From assembly GCA_013398015.1 (NCBI GenBank), contig VZRR01010829.1, forward strand, positions 499,733 to 563,732: 64,000 nt of DNA, read 5' to 3'. Source of the stretch: Oreocharis arfaki. Its lineage: Eukaryota > Chordata > Aves > Passeriformes > Paramythiidae. Under the pieces are notes generated by a model. The model saw only the letters and a list, made by a program, of their open reading frames with translations. It did no database searches and was not told the origin of the DNA. Positions 1-12,915 of this stretch are shown piece after piece. The first letter of the stretch is position 1. The number at the start of each line of letters is the position of its first letter. Position numbers and translations under genes: made by a program.

Positions 1-3000
1 GAGGACGTTTTGCCAGGATATGAATCTTCTTGTGCTGTTTGCTCCTCCGTTGCTCTAACTGGGGTCTTGGACTTCTGCAGTTCTTCATGCCCTAGGCTGA
101 GCCACACCTCACCTAGAAGCACCATCTCCCCTCCAAGCAGGCGTTCTTTTGAAACAAACATCTCCCCATGGCTTGTCGACATGTTCTTGCTGCTCACAGC
201 AAAATCTTTGTTTAGGGAGGCTGTGAGACGTCCAGCTGCCCATGGCCTTCTCACAAAAATGTGTCTCCCATTTATCCCATGAATTTTTCCATTTCCTAAA
301 GCTGCCTGCAAGATCACCGTTTGGTCACAAACACACAGCATGTCTATACACTGACCATTATGAACAAATTGTGCCAAGTCCTCCACATGCTTTCTGTGTA
401 CAAACAGTAGCAGAGAAAGTGAGAGTCTTTCTGCTGGGGTCTTGCCTCCGACAGACTTTAGCCAGGTTCAGAGCGAGCACCCATGTGGGCAATGTTTTCA
501 AGCACTATCTTTTGATGTCCTTCTCACTAACAAAGAGAAGATCCTGAAAGCATTTTCAAGGCAATAAGCTGGTGAAACCCACTTAGGGCAAACATCTCGC
601 TATCGCTTGGAAAACTAAAACCGAGGTGGGGACTCGTTTCTTTGTCCACATGAGAAACCACCCATTGCTCCTTCTTGAGTGCTTGGGGGGCTCTGTGATT
701 GTTAGATTTTAAATTTTTAATTGTTTTGTTAGCTTAACCTGCAGTTGACCCATACAGATTTCATTCAGAGTGGTGCCACTTAGTAGTAATGCATTTTCTG
801 ACACCCTGTAGAAATTATGCTGCTGGCGTCGCAGTCTGGCCCATCAGTCCAGGCGGAGCTTCAGGCGGGCTCATCCCCTGCCGGGGAGCCTTGTACAAGG
901 CTGCTCTTTTATTATTTAGCACCTTGTTTATGGCATTGCACTTGAACCCTGGAACTTTTCAAGTCCACTTCCCAGGGGTTCAAGGGCAATTATTAACCCC
1001 TGCAATGCCAATAATCTCTAAGCCAAAACTCTATACTTGCATGTGTGCACCTGGCTGATGGGTACAAGGCATTTGCTTATTGCTTGACAACTTTAAATTC
1101 ATTTAGCCCTCATTTTCTGTAACTCCCTCAGACTCATCTGTGGGAGTCCCACTGGGGGCCAGACACATCCCTTTGAATGTTCTTAGGTGTGGGCATAGGC
1201 CCCTAAAGACAAAGCTTCCTTTAGCCTTGGCTCTGTCAAGATTTCACTCTTGATGTCCTAATGCCATCATGTATTTAGAGTCGTTGCCTGCAGAAAGAGA
1301 CATTTAGTTCCATTATTTCCAGTGCTTGCCAACATATGGTACCAGTCTCTTCAAGTGAAGCTTGTAACAATGTCTAAGTAAAATATACCTGTTCTGATGT
1401 AAGCAAGGTGAACCAGTCACATTACCACACTGGTGGCTGCTGTCATTCACTGCTCCATGCCTTCTTGCAAACATGATCCTTTAGGAAGTCAATTTTAATT
1501 AAAAAGCCCCAAAACATAACAAGTTACAGTTAAAGAGTTCAGCCTTTTGAACAGCCAAAAGAAGGCAGAATTCAGGTTTTCTTTTAGAATGTGTGAGAAA
1601 TTCAAATATTTTACATCATGAAGTAGAAAAACTAGATAGATTCATTAACATTTTATTTTGAAGTTGCAGCTCAGGAAATCATCAGGCAAGAAAATAATAA
1701 TGCCAAGAGAAGCTCATTGATGAACAAGCAGAGTTCTTGTGGTGGCATATCCTTCCCTGTGGCTGTCTGCAGGGGTGTGGGGAAGGGCAAGCCAGTGCAT
1801 GGGCACTTGTGTCACTTGTGTTTCAGAAGGATGTCACCTTCATGAAAGCCCTGCTCAGGCCCAAGGGCTCTCTTTGTCGGTGACTCCTGAAAGGAAAAGG
1901 CTCAGATACTTTAAAATGAAGCTGAGTGACTCAAAAACAAACATGGGTGAAAATGCTTGAATAAAAAGCCAATCCTGCACCTGTTTCCCTTGTATCTTTT
2001 TGCCCCATCTGTGCAGTGGAGAAGGATTTCTTTGTACTCAAATGAGCTGAATGCAGATGGCAGCTACCTGTAGTCCTGATACAGCTGTACTTTGAGATCT
2101 TTTCATTTTGCTCGTTTTTCACACAATGGCTTAAACTCCCTCCTAGAGCAGAGGTGCTTTAACTCTCTCCTAGGTGCTACCTGCCAGGTGGCTGCAGCAA
2201 AACACTCTTCCAAGCACATGGGGCTGATCCAGACTTTATCACTGCAGCTGCTCAGTCTGCCCTTCCCAGCACAATGGGAAGCTAAAAATGTAAATGGTAT
2301 GGCACTGGCATGAATTTTGTCCTAAAGAGAGCTGTATCTCCCTTCGCTTTGAAACTGTGGACTGTGCGTCAAAATAAAGTGTGGCAAGTGGTTATGCAAA
2401 TGAGGGAGGGAAAATGTGTTATTTCTTAAGTGCGAGATCTTGCAAATGGATGTCTGCAGGCTGACAGAGCCCTGCCCTCACGCTGAAAAGCTCTGCGAAA
2501 ACAGGACAGGGCATCTCCATTAACCGGCTTGCAAGATTAGGACTGGTATAATAAGGGGAGGGAAAAAAATGTGGAGCCATACTTTGCCTTACAGAAAGTT
2601 AGTTTGGAAAAGTTCTTCTGTAGATAGATTATCATTGCTTCAGAACTAAGTACTGACAGGAAGACACAAAATGATTGCAGTTCCGTTTTTAAAGGGATAT
2701 TAGATGTGAATTTAATCTAACCTATCTCTTTGCATTAGATCGTGAATTATCACTGATGATTACTGGAATACTGCATAAGCATTTGAAGTACAGACAAGAT
2801 AATATGACAGTAAAATTGTGTAGGAAATGACCACAGACAAGTGGGAAGCTGCCTATCCTGCCTTCATCAAGAAGGAAAACAAAGCCCAACACATTTTAAA
2901 CCTTTAAAAACAAGTCAGATGGTCAGAAAATCCTTCTGGTGTTGATAATCTTCACATGCTTCTGCTGTTTATATGAACTCTTATATCCAGCATTTTTAAC

Positions 3001-4685
3001 CTCATGACTGTATTCCTCATTCGTTTGATAGTAAGTTTATTTCCCAGCTATGTAGCATATATCATAAAATTAATTTAATAATTGGTGGGGAATCAGCTAG
3101 GAAAATAAAAATTAACTAATCTCCCATCAGGCAGCTGTTCCCCCAGCCTGACAGAGCAACAAACTGTTAGAGAAAATCAGAACTTACCCTCCTCTGATTA
3201 ATTTGGTAGTGGTGGTTTACAAGGTAGCATTTTCACTTTGGTAGATAAAATCTCTTCTGAAGAGATTTGCTGTGGCATTTCCCAGGGTCAGCTGGCAGAA
3301 AAGCTCTGCACTTGTTGTTTATGACATACGTGACTTGCACCACAGTTTTGCTAATGCCAGAGACCCAGGTTAGGTCAAGTTTCAAACAAAGAGGGATCTT
3401 GAGGGAGAGAAACAGTTATGAGATTGATCATCAGATCCTTATATTGCCTTTTTTGTTTGTGTGTTTTCCACTGCAAAAAAAGGGTTATTTTCCACTTTTC
3501 AAAACAGGAAGATAACGCTGGAGTGTCTGTTTCAGTGCCCTAACATTGGATGGAGAGACACATGTCTTCAGTTCTATCTTGCTCATGGTTTGCCATGAAA
3601 AGCAAACCTCTCCTAATCAACTAGAATTTTATAGTGTTTATTCTTTACATAAAATACTTATATTTTAATTTTTTAGCTCACAGGACTATTTTGGGATTAG
3701 AATTATTAATATTTATTCATTTAATTTTCTTTCATTAAAACTAACAGCTAACATTTTAATTTTTAATACTACTTCTGGTGTACCCAGTACTAGAGGGAAC
3801 ATAAGGGTGCTCTTGAGAATCTTGTTAAATTTATATCTGACCTATCCACTATGACTCATCAGTCTTCAGAGAAATTAGAGGTCCATTTTGGCACTCCTTT
3901 GTCTGGGTTTTTCATCTTCAGGAGGGAGGAAGAAAGGGAGGGAGGTATTTAAACACTTAACAGGCTCAGTAACTTCTACAGACCATAAGTGAAAAGCTCA
4001 TTTCTAAGTGATGGTCAGGCAGTGGTGAATTTGGTCCCATATGCTGAAGGAGAAGAAGGGATAGAGGATAGTCAGGTCTGTTGAGTTGTTGGTAAGTGAC
4101 TGGAGTAAAAACAGTGTATGGATAAAAAGCACCAGCAGGCATTTTTTGCTTCAGACTGCCTTTTTGAGGATGAGCCCACAAAAAAAACCCCAAAAAAACC
4201 CCAAAACAACAAAACTATCAAACACCTGAATTTATGCTGAAAACCAGAGTCCTCTTTGGGCACCCAAGTTCATCATGTACTTATTTGTCTGCACTGCTTT
4301 CGCTAATGTTTCTTGTGACTTGCTGACACCTCCAGAAGTTCCCCAGAGTTCCTAATGATCAGAGAAGTTTGTGCCATTGGGAATAATGTGCGAAGCAGAG
4401 ACCAGATGCAGCCATGACTCCATCCTCCTGCGGCTGGGCACTGTGGCTTGAGGCACCTCACAGTGGCCCAGCTTCAAGGATGGGTGTTTAGAAAGGGCCA
4501 TGCCTTTGCAGCAGGGCTTTCCAGCCTGTGCATTCCATTGAAACCATGAGTCTTGCACACAATTGAAGGTTGTATGGCATTTTTCTGCAGAGTATTTCCT
4601 GGCTGAAGGCAAGGAGGCACTTCAACGCACACAGTTGATGAGAGAAGCTATACGGCCAGTGAGTCTTTGCTTAGGCATGTCTGTG
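1..4685. other. Non-coding stretch, no gene recognised
   Basis: No reading frame here exceeds about 100 codons, and none resembles a known protein. The DNA is AT-rich, especially 3600-3800. A perfect POU-type octamer, ATGCAAAT, lies at 2394-2401. Near 2124-2180 a segment of about 28 bases ending in CTCCTAG occurs twice in imperfect form. These are isolated motifs and do not establish function. The segment ends at the ERVL-type LTR. Confidence 0.7.
4178..4215. repeat. A/C-rich low-complexity tract
   Basis: Runs of seven or eight A alternate with CCCC and then pass into AAAACAACAAAAC. This is a simple low-complexity tract. No target duplication or element body was seen beside it. Confidence 0.75.
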
Positions 4686-4936
4686 TGTGCTGGTTTGGAG
4701 GGGGGGAAGTTAATTTTCTTCACAGTAGCTAGTAATCGATGGGAAGTGGTGGATTAATTCCTTGTTCTGCTTTGCTTGCACATGTGGCTTTCACTTTACC
4801 TCTTAATCTGCCTTTATCTCAGCTCAGGAGTTTTCTCTCTTTTACCCTTCCAGTTCTCTCTCCCATCTCACCAGGGAAGAGCTGTGAGTGAGCGTGTGTG
4901 TGAGGCTTTGTTGCCAGCTGGGGTTAAACCACAACG
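4686..4936 (+). mobile_element. Solo LTR of an avian ERVL-type endogenous retrovirus, internally deleted
   Basis: The element begins TGTGCTGGTTTGGAG, followed by AGTTAATTTTCTTCA and GTAGCTAGTA. It ends with GCCAGCTGGGGTTAAACCAC and then AACG. This order of blocks matches a very common avian ERVL-type LTR that I recognise. The perfect 5-bp duplication CTGTG at 4681-4685 and 4937-4941 fixes both ends, and a 5-bp duplication is usual for ERVL. Family members are normally several hundred bases long, so at about 251 bp this copy is short. Its upstream and downstream blocks meet near 4740, where the TATA-containing middle should be. The final dinucleotide is CG instead of the expected CA. There is no internal retroviral sequence, so this is a solo LTR left by recombination and later shortened. 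Orientation follows the family consensus as I remember it. Confidence 0.88.
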
Positions 4937-4941
4937 CTGTG

Positions 4942-6289
4942 AAAATCATGTTGCTGGGGTTGGTTTTCTCTATTGATTGTGTCTTCACAATGTGTCAAAG
5001 GTGTCAGGAACGCGAGAGGCTCCTTTTAGGCGTTTTTTTTTTGCTTAACTTTCAGTTTTTAAGAGAAAAATTAGGTGTTGGTTTTTTCTTTATTCTTTTC
5101 CCCCCACCTAAATAAACAACATTAACATTAACAAAACGGGATCAAGTTTCACAGGTGAACGACTTATATGTGAAAAAACTCTAGGGAAATCTGAGGGTTT
5201 AAAATGTATCTCTCTTAAATAAATTGAAAGTGAATCTACAGTGTGGGTGTATATATGTGTGTGTGTGCATGTATATATATATGATGATCAGTTTTATATA
5301 CCTGAGCATATACATTCTAGTCATATGAATGGACGTGTGTGGATACAACTCACATGTTTGTTGACAGCTTTCTGCAGTGTGTCTGCTGGCATTCAGCAAA
5401 GGTGAACAAAAACAGACACTGAATTGTTTTCTCACCTTGCAGTTTCTTGTGTGCATAAGGGCTCCTGTCCTGCACTGATCAGGGACAGCTTGCGGGGCAA
5501 GGTGCAGGGTACAGTGACTTGAACGGTGACATGTGATGTGTTATCTGAATGAAAGTTGACCTTTATTCAGGTTTCAGGATCAAGCCCATACTCCAGCTGT
5601 TCCTACAGTGTTCTCCCTGGAGTGTTTGCATGCTTCCAAATGGTCCCATAGATGGTCTGCAGATGCTCATGTGTGACTCAGGGTCACACAGGTAGAGGAG
5701 AGGTGTTCTAGCTTCTGCTCTTCATGTTGTTCCTGTATTACACTGTCCCTGCACCTCAGGAAATGTCCAGAACCTCTCATCCCCAGTGTTTCTTAGGATC
5801 AGTACCACACCAGAGATGTGGCCCTGCTGGTCTCAGACCTACAGCAAGACTGCAGAGGATGGAGAGGTTCCTCTTAGGTGGTGGGTTTACACACTGGGTA
5901 CAGAGCAGTTTGTGTGCTCTCTCTCCGTGTTGCCATGGATTTTGCTGGAGAAGAGAGAATACAGTGGTGCTGGTGTACCCTTTGTATTCCATGTTACCTT
6001 AAGCCTTAGACAGATGGCAAGGTCAAGTTCTGTACAAAGCTATATTTAAATTACAGGCTGTGGAAATGTGAATTCTGACCTTTTTGTAAAGTCTTTTGCT
6101 ACTTGCTTTTATTGTTTTTATTCTTCATTCACCGGTGTTCAAAAGAAAAAAATAAAATCCATCAGAAGGTCTGAGACTGACATTTCCGAGTGAAACAGAG
6201 AGTGCAAAATTTCAGTTTGACCCTGGCACTGCAGCTGCTGAAATATTAATGGCATTAAATGCAGGTGAATCGGAAATGTGTGCGCAGGC
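4942..6289. other. Non-coding stretch with a microsatellite
   Basis: Apart from the TG/TA microsatellite at 5241-5283, I see no gene or recognised repeat. Reading frames near 5720-6050 overlap one another on both strands and are typical chance frames. Confidence 0.6.
5241..5283. repeat. TG/TA compound microsatellite
   Basis: GTGTGGGTGTATATATG is followed by a TG run, then GCATG and a TA run. This is an ordinary compound dinucleotide repeat and is likely to vary in length. Confidence 0.85.
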
Positions 6290-6490
6290 CAAAGATTCCT
6301 CCAGGCGGTTTTCCTGGAGCTCTCCCGCTGCCTGCGTCGCTGCCGCCGCCGGGGCGTCTCCTCTGCTCACCCGAACGAGGAGTGACAGGGGTGATGAGGA
6401 CGGCACTTATCGCAGCAGCCTTTCCTTGATAGGGAAAGCTGTCCGGCTGATCAGATTTAACATCAGGGTTGTTCAGCCGCTGCTGGAAAG
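6290..6490. other. Short CpG-rich patch
   Basis: This 200-bp block is clearly richer in CpG than its surroundings. The densest part, near 6335-6360, contains GCGTCGCTGCCGCCGCCGGG, and further CpGs follow at 6371-6480. It may be a small CpG island, an unmethylated regulatory element or simply a GC-rich pocket. No TATA box, splice donor or convincing reading frame starts here. The 64- to 107-codon frames on both strands overlap and are not recognisable. Confidence 0.5.
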
Positions 6491-9400
6491 CACATAAGCC
6501 AGCTGGGGAAACAACAGGCATTCTTGCACAGCACCAGCTGCCACTGCCCAGCCCATGACCACAGGGGCTTGGGGACACAGGTGACTTCGTTGAGGTGAAT
6601 CAGGACCTCAGGCTGGGCTGCATGGTATCCCTGCTACCAAACTTCACCTGCGATGTTCATACATTTATTTTGTACGGGTATGTTGTAGTGTGGGCCACCC
6701 CAGCCCACGCTGCAGCTGCGAGGTAGGGGATCTACCCACTCTTCCTGGGAATTGCTTGGTCTGTTAAACGTTTGCAGCCTCAAGTCTAGAAAATGACATA
6801 GCTGATGAATATTAAAAAAAACCAAAACACTCTGAGCTGTCTGTCCGAAGCCGCTTACAGGGTGGTGGTGCTACATGGCTGTCAGGCACTAAGCTCCCTT
6901 AAGATTTTGGTGGTATTAGGAGGTGAAATATTTGGAAACGGGCACTCTCGTGGCTGCCAGAACCATTTGAATTGTTAATTTCCATCAGTGTCACGCCAGC
7001 TTTTTCACAGAACTGGTTAATGAGGTAAAGCAGTTATTTTGATGCTGTCACATTTAGGTTACTGGAAAATCTGCTGTGACATAAATGGACTTTTAAAAAA
7101 GCCAAAATAAAATGAAATGTCTAATGACTCCCCAGTCTCCTTTTTATTTACAAAGTAAAATGCTAAGAAGGGGATTTAAATGTTTACATATGTGCCCAAA
7201 GCACAAGTTTCACTCCTTTCCCCTTTTAGGACCCGAATAAACCCCACGAATTTGTTTTCAAAATTAGTTCCCTGTCAAGTTTGTTGCCTGATTTTTCTTT
7301 AACTTTCTTTCTGCTCTTTTGCCCCATCATTCTTTCCTCTCCCAGCTGCCACCACACACCATCCTTGCTCGCTTTCTTGCAAAGCTGCCAAGAAACTGTG
7401 CGCAAATTTAATGTATGAATAACTGCTCGGTCTCTCAGTGACCTTGAAAAAATTGCTTTGCATCATTAAAAATTCATAGAAATGAAATTTTTGTGAGGAG
7501 ACTGGCACATGCAAAATTAGTACTTGTTGAAATGCAGCTGGAGTAATCCAACCTTGTGAACTTTCAAGATTGTAATTCTTATGAGAGCTAATTGTGGCCA
7601 GCTTACAGCTTGGATCAAGTGTTGCTGTTTGACTTCCTAAAATAATATAATGCTATGCATGATATACCTGTTAGCACGTGCAATACAAGTGCAGGTAAAG
7701 GCAATGCATAGCTTAGCAGAGACAAAAATGTTTAAAGATTGTTAAGTGCTGATATGCTGATAAGTGTGTAAAAGGATGCAATGCATGAGTGGGATAGTTT
7801 GGAAGCAAGTAAATTATAATTCTTTGCTGCTGTTAGTGGGCTGTGTAGAGCTCTGGGCTGCGTATCCACTAAGTGACATTAGTGAGCTGTGGTGCCATGA
7901 CATTCAAGTTCACGTAAAATGCAGCTTCTTGAACTGTCAGAATTTAGCAGTCCGTATTTTTTCCACTTGTGCTGTTTATCTAAACTGTAAAGCTTGATTT
8001 TGCATCTGAAGGAGTGGGGAACCAAATAACGTGTTTGTGTGCTAGCTGTGTTCCAGGTGTCCTTGTTTTCCTGTTATACATGAACAATGCTTTGCCAGGG
8101 AAAAAACCTAATTAAATAGTAACTACTGAAGTACAGCATGTAGTAGCAAAGTGCACTTTGCCTTCTTCAGCTGTGTAGCAGGATGGAGGCTTTAACAGAT
8201 GTCACAGTTCAGGGAAATAAGATGCAATGCTCATGGCACCTGAGCAGGAGGGATGCTGTCCCCATGACCCGAGCAGACCGGGTTGTTCAGCCCTGATGGA
8301 GGTAACCACTCAGGGTTTCCCAGTACTGACCAACACCCTTGTGGTCTGGCTCGCAATTTTTGCAGTTTATTCCTTGAAGGCTGCTTGTTAAATCAGGAGA
8401 GCCCTGCAGTGTTTTGGGTGTGATCCCAATTTTGTTAATACCAACTGGACATTTTCCATCTGCTTGCTGGATTTGAGATTTGGGTTTGTTCCATCCATGG
8501 GAAAGAAAGTGATACCTTTTGTGCTTATGATCCATGGAGGCTCTTTTATGCTGTCATTATTTAAAAATCACAAACTTTTTGGGTGATTTCCTGTGCAATT
8601 CAGTGTGTGTTACCAGAAGTGCGATGTCCCAGGCTCTGAAGCAGAGCTGGGAGCATACAAAGGCTGCAGCTGGCAGCAGCAGTATTTTGTTGTGAGTTGT
8701 GTTTGTTTGCCTGGCTCTGAAACATGCCTGTGAGCTCAGTGGACGTGCTGAATACCAGTTGCAGCTCTGTCATCAGCCGTGCCACGGTCCATATTACTGT
8801 CACAATGTAATTAAAAAATCATTGCTCTCAGTACTGTTTGGCACTGTGGCTGAACCACAGCAGTGAGCAGCTCAGATAGGATGTGTCTGAATGGAAAGAA
8901 GTTTGACTGCCCAGTGTATTTGCATCCAAAGTCTGTGAGGATAGAAATATGTGCTTAACTTTGGGGAACAAGCTTACTCCTTTTTGAGTTTCCTTTGTTC
9001 CTGGGCATTTGTTTTCCTGCCTTTGTTATAGGGCACCTTGTTTTTCTGAACACATCCTGTTGTCTTCCCGAGCGCCTTGCTGGTGGATGCCATTAGCATA
9101 TATCTGGGCCACCTCTTGTGCAGACTTGTCCCCAGGTGAAAGCCCTTGTGGTCTGGGATGGAAAGAGGCTGCAATTTACCGAGTCCATTATCACCTCTGG
9201 ACGTGTAGAATGATAATGGAAGTGACAGAGGTGCAGCTGAAAATTGGTTCTTAATATTTTATGTGTTAAAGCTGAGGATTGGAAATCTCACACTGCTCTT
9301 CGGGGAAAATGAAGTGTGTGTGTCTCCCCCTCCCATCTCCCCCTGCCCTCCCATCACATTCAGCCACTGGGCAGATCAGGTCTCTTTTTACACCTCCTCA

Positions 9401-12104
9401 TGATGGAAACACTGTGGTTCTGCAGGGATGTTTTAAAAGACAATGGCATAAAATAGATTGGAGAAAGATGAGTTGTCCTGGGTGGTAGTATGACCCCATC
9501 AGGACCACTGCTGCAATGAAGCTTTGTAGGATGTACATGCAAGGCTACTTGTTCCTTTCTGTCTTCAAGTTAGGGATGAAACACAATGGCTGCCATGAAG
9601 CAGCATCTTCAAATTGCTTTCCTTCACATCTTGTAGTGCGTAACCTGGGCAGTTTCAGCCCCTTGCTCTAATGCTTGCAAATTATGCTCTTTTATCAAGG
9701 CAGCTTCCTTCCCCTGCCTCTGCACATACACACCAAACTATTATTCAAGATTACTGTTCATCTATTCATGTGTAATGTGTCATGGATACATAATTTTAAA
9801 TAGTTTCTTCTTCTAAATGACTTATGCAAATGACAAATTAACCTCCTGGCCTTTCACCAAACTCTCTGCTGACTTTCTGCATCTTCTTGATACTGATTAC
9901 AAGCAATATTAGATGAAATTGGTTCTTGCAGCCTGGCTTTATTAATTTCTCATGTTCTTACATCAGTTAAAACACTTAGGACTGGGTGCTACTGTGATTC
10001 TCATTGACCCAGAAATTTCTTGAGTGCTTTGGAGGACTCCTTTCCTTTTGCTTAGCGTCTTCTGTTCAAATGGTAAGACTGGGAGTAGGAGTGCGCTGCT
10101 GAAAGGTATTTCCACATGTACAAAAAGGACTCAGGCTTTCCTTATGCACTCTGCATGTTGGAATGAGATATTCATCAAAGTGTTGCATTGATTCCCTCAC
10201 AGCTGAGTTTTGCAGCAAGCAGACTCATGGGCCTTGCATTGTAAGGCACTGCTGCAGTTTTAATGCCTCCAGTTGGCCTGAATTGTCACAGCCCCTAAGT
10301 GCTGTCACAGTCAACTTCATATCATGGTGCCTTACTCTGTAGTGTGTGCATTGTTTCTCCTGTCCTATTCACAACCAGAAATGTTGAAATATTAATGCAA
10401 ACCACCATTTTGTAGCTGTTGTGACTGTAATGGGCTGTGAGTTTTGTAGATAATAGATTAACCTTGGATTTGGGGACCCTGGGCGCTAGCCATGGATCTT
10501 CAGATGACTTCTGTTGGTGCAGATGCGTGATTCATCCATGACTTGGTTCTTCATTTTTTTAATGAAAAGCAAACACACTTTCTCAGCAGAGTAGTTGTTT
10601 GGAGACTGCTCAACTATGATGCCGTTACGAAAATGGAAATGCTTAGGAAAATTCGGTATTACTCACCACTTTACAAAATGGTAAAATAAAGCCTTGAAAG
10701 AACTTGGTTGTAAACAAGGCTGAGGCATCGTAGCTAATCGGCTACGGGGAGTGGGGAAATTTCCAGGATAATAAACAACATTTTTTCATCAGTTCCTATT
10801 TGGCTGTTGTCAAAGTTACAAAGGTTTTTTAAATTCAGCATTGGTATTGTTGGAATCAGCAACCCTGCATGTCATATGGATGCACGTAAAAGATCAAGTC
10901 CAACCTTTTCACTCTATTTGTATTCCATCTTTTTGCTTGCTCAGTTTTAAATAAAGAACCAGGGAATCACCCAATTAAGATTTAATTGACTTAATACACA
11001 GAAAAAATCCTCACTAAAAATAAGGAGCAAATGTTTCTTCTGATCCCAACAATATTTTACCTGAAAGAGAAGAAAACTGCACGTATTCAGATTTTGTTAT
11101 TTAATCACCGTGTTTGCTCCCAGTTTCTGTCTCATGCCAAGCCTACAGCAAATAGGCTATGGGGAAGGAAGTAACATTTTTTTAAAGTTTACGTATGTTT
11201 TTCAACCCTAATGTTTTAGGGTTTTAAAATGTAAAGAGCAATTTCCTGGCAACCATGACAAACATTTTTCAGTTAGGGGTAAAAAAAAAATCTAATTATG
11301 AGGTATGCTCATGAACAATTGTAAAAAGTTAAGTTTGGATGTGATCCTAGTGCACATGGATTCAATTAGCTCAAGGTATGAACGCTTGAAATAGTGAGGA
11401 AATTCAACCATTTCAGCAGCCTGATTTTTTGGGGCTGCTGCTAGGTTGCTCATGTGCGAGGAGCTTGGCATGCAGGCAGGTCCAGTTCTGGCATCCCATT
11501 AAATACCAGAAGCTGTTGCCCAATGCTGCATGAACAGGCAGGCTGTTACAGTGGGGCCATGTCTCTCTCTTGCTTCAGATAGGTGGAAGTGGGTTGGACT
11601 GAACTCTTTGTATTTCAGGATATTCTGCTGCCTGATATTGTTCTTGACGAACATCTGCCTGTACCATGGCTTTCCTTGTCACCCGCATGCAGTGACCAAG
11701 GCAGGGAGAACAGAAGCAGTCGGTTTAATGGCAACCAGGACACTGCAGCAGGAGGAAATAGACTCCAGAGCCTTGATTCGATAAAACTCTGCCTCCTCTC
11801 GCAGACCACAGGGCCTCTGAGGCATCTTATTTCAATTCCACTTACTTATTACTCACATCAAGTATAAATAGGGCTATTTATGCTTCACTATCTGATTGGC
11901 ATTTCCCCCCTTTTCCAGTTGCTTTCAGAGCAGCAAATGAAAAGAACTTATTTTGGTTAGGTCTTGATTACAACTGCACAAAGTGTGGAAGGACCAACCT
12001 GGGCAACTACAAGTTAGAAGTTTCTGATTGATCATGAAGTAATTTAATTTATTTATTTCCCTTTTAATTTTGCTATTTGATGTTAGGTTAATTGCCTAAT
12101 GTTT
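6491..12104. other. Non-coding stretch, no gene recognised
   Basis: No convincing reading frame or mobile element was found. A perfect octamer ATGCAAAT lies at 9824-9831 in an AT-rich setting. Around 10840-10920, the words GTTGGAATC and AAGATCAAGTCCAACC recall the 3' part of a minus-strand CR1. The match is too weak to call. Confidence 0.6.
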
Positions 12105-12140
12105 GAGAGAGAGGGGGAGAGAGAGAGAAGTAAAAAAAAA
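12105..12140. repeat. GA-rich microsatellite ending in an A run
   Basis: Alternating GA with a short G run is followed by AAGT and ten A residues. It is a simple repeat with no attached element body. Confidence 0.8.
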
Positions 12141-12834
12141 AGCATTGATCAATGTGGTGGGTGGCACTGTGAGACCCAGCATCAAAATCCCCAAGTTACT
12201 AATGTTGGAATGACCTCAGGGGACTCATGGGTTCCCAAGTGCCCGCAGCTTACGAATTTTAGCACTAATGGTGTGTTGTTTCCTACCTGCTACATGTTAT
12301 TCCCTAATTTCTATTATTTATTTTTTATAAACCTACCTCAGGGAATTAGTAAAGAAAAAAACAATCCTGTATGATTTAAATAACTAATTCTTCCAAGTTG
12401 CTTTGCAAATAATTCTAAGCAACATATATCCCCAAAACTCAAGGTCAACATACAGACTGTTTTTTATTTGATAAAGAGAAGAAAGCAGTGTTACATGTGA
12501 AATCCATTTGCATAACAAATTATTTTGACAATGTTTTGATGTGATTTTTCACAAACTAGTCATATCGTTTTAAAAGTGAATACTCCTTAATAAATATTAG
12601 TCTGTTTTTCTAATTTGAAGGAAGAGATACCATTGCCAGGTGGGAATCAACTAGCATTCCTGTTCTCACAGTCTACTGAGGGAAGAGATCTTCGAGATTT
12701 ACAAATGAAGAAGGAGCTGAAAAAGTAAAATACTCAATATAAATACTTTGTGTAAAGAGACCTATCGATTTAAGGAGGAAAAGAGAGAGAGACATAATTC
12801 CTCTGTAGCAGTTGGCTTTTCATACACTTCTAGA

Positions 12835-12915
12835 GCAGATGGTCTAATGGTCTAAGCATCTGGTTTGAAATATCTGCCTTCCCTAGGGCCATCAGCTCAA
12901 ATTTAGACAAGCTGC
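12835..12915 (+). pseudogene. Decayed tRNA-Ser(UGA)-like sequence (tRNA pseudogene or tRNA-derived SINE head)
   Basis: The sequence starts GCAGATGGTCTAATGGTCTAAG. This resembles the acceptor, D-arm and A-box of a serine tRNA. An anticodon-type loop TTTGAAA at 12864-12870 places TGA, which reads serine codons, at 12866-12868. The longer spacing to the next arm fits a class II tRNA with a variable arm. A B-box-like stretch, AGCTCAAATTT, lies at 12894-12904. The sequence closes with CTGC at 12912-12915, which can pair with GCAG at 12835-12838. The length of 81 nt suits tRNA-Ser. The anticodon stem, T arm and B-box are all damaged and two bases of the acceptor stem seem lost, so it should not be functional. 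No A-rich tail or target duplication was found. A SINE head and a lone tRNA pseudogene remain equally possible. Confidence 0.5.

Noticed and set aside
10840..10920. Words resembling a minus-strand CR1 tail (GTTGGAATC, AAGATCAAGTCCAACC)
   Set aside because: Only two short words fit. No terminal ATTCTATGA-type repeat is present and the spacing is off.
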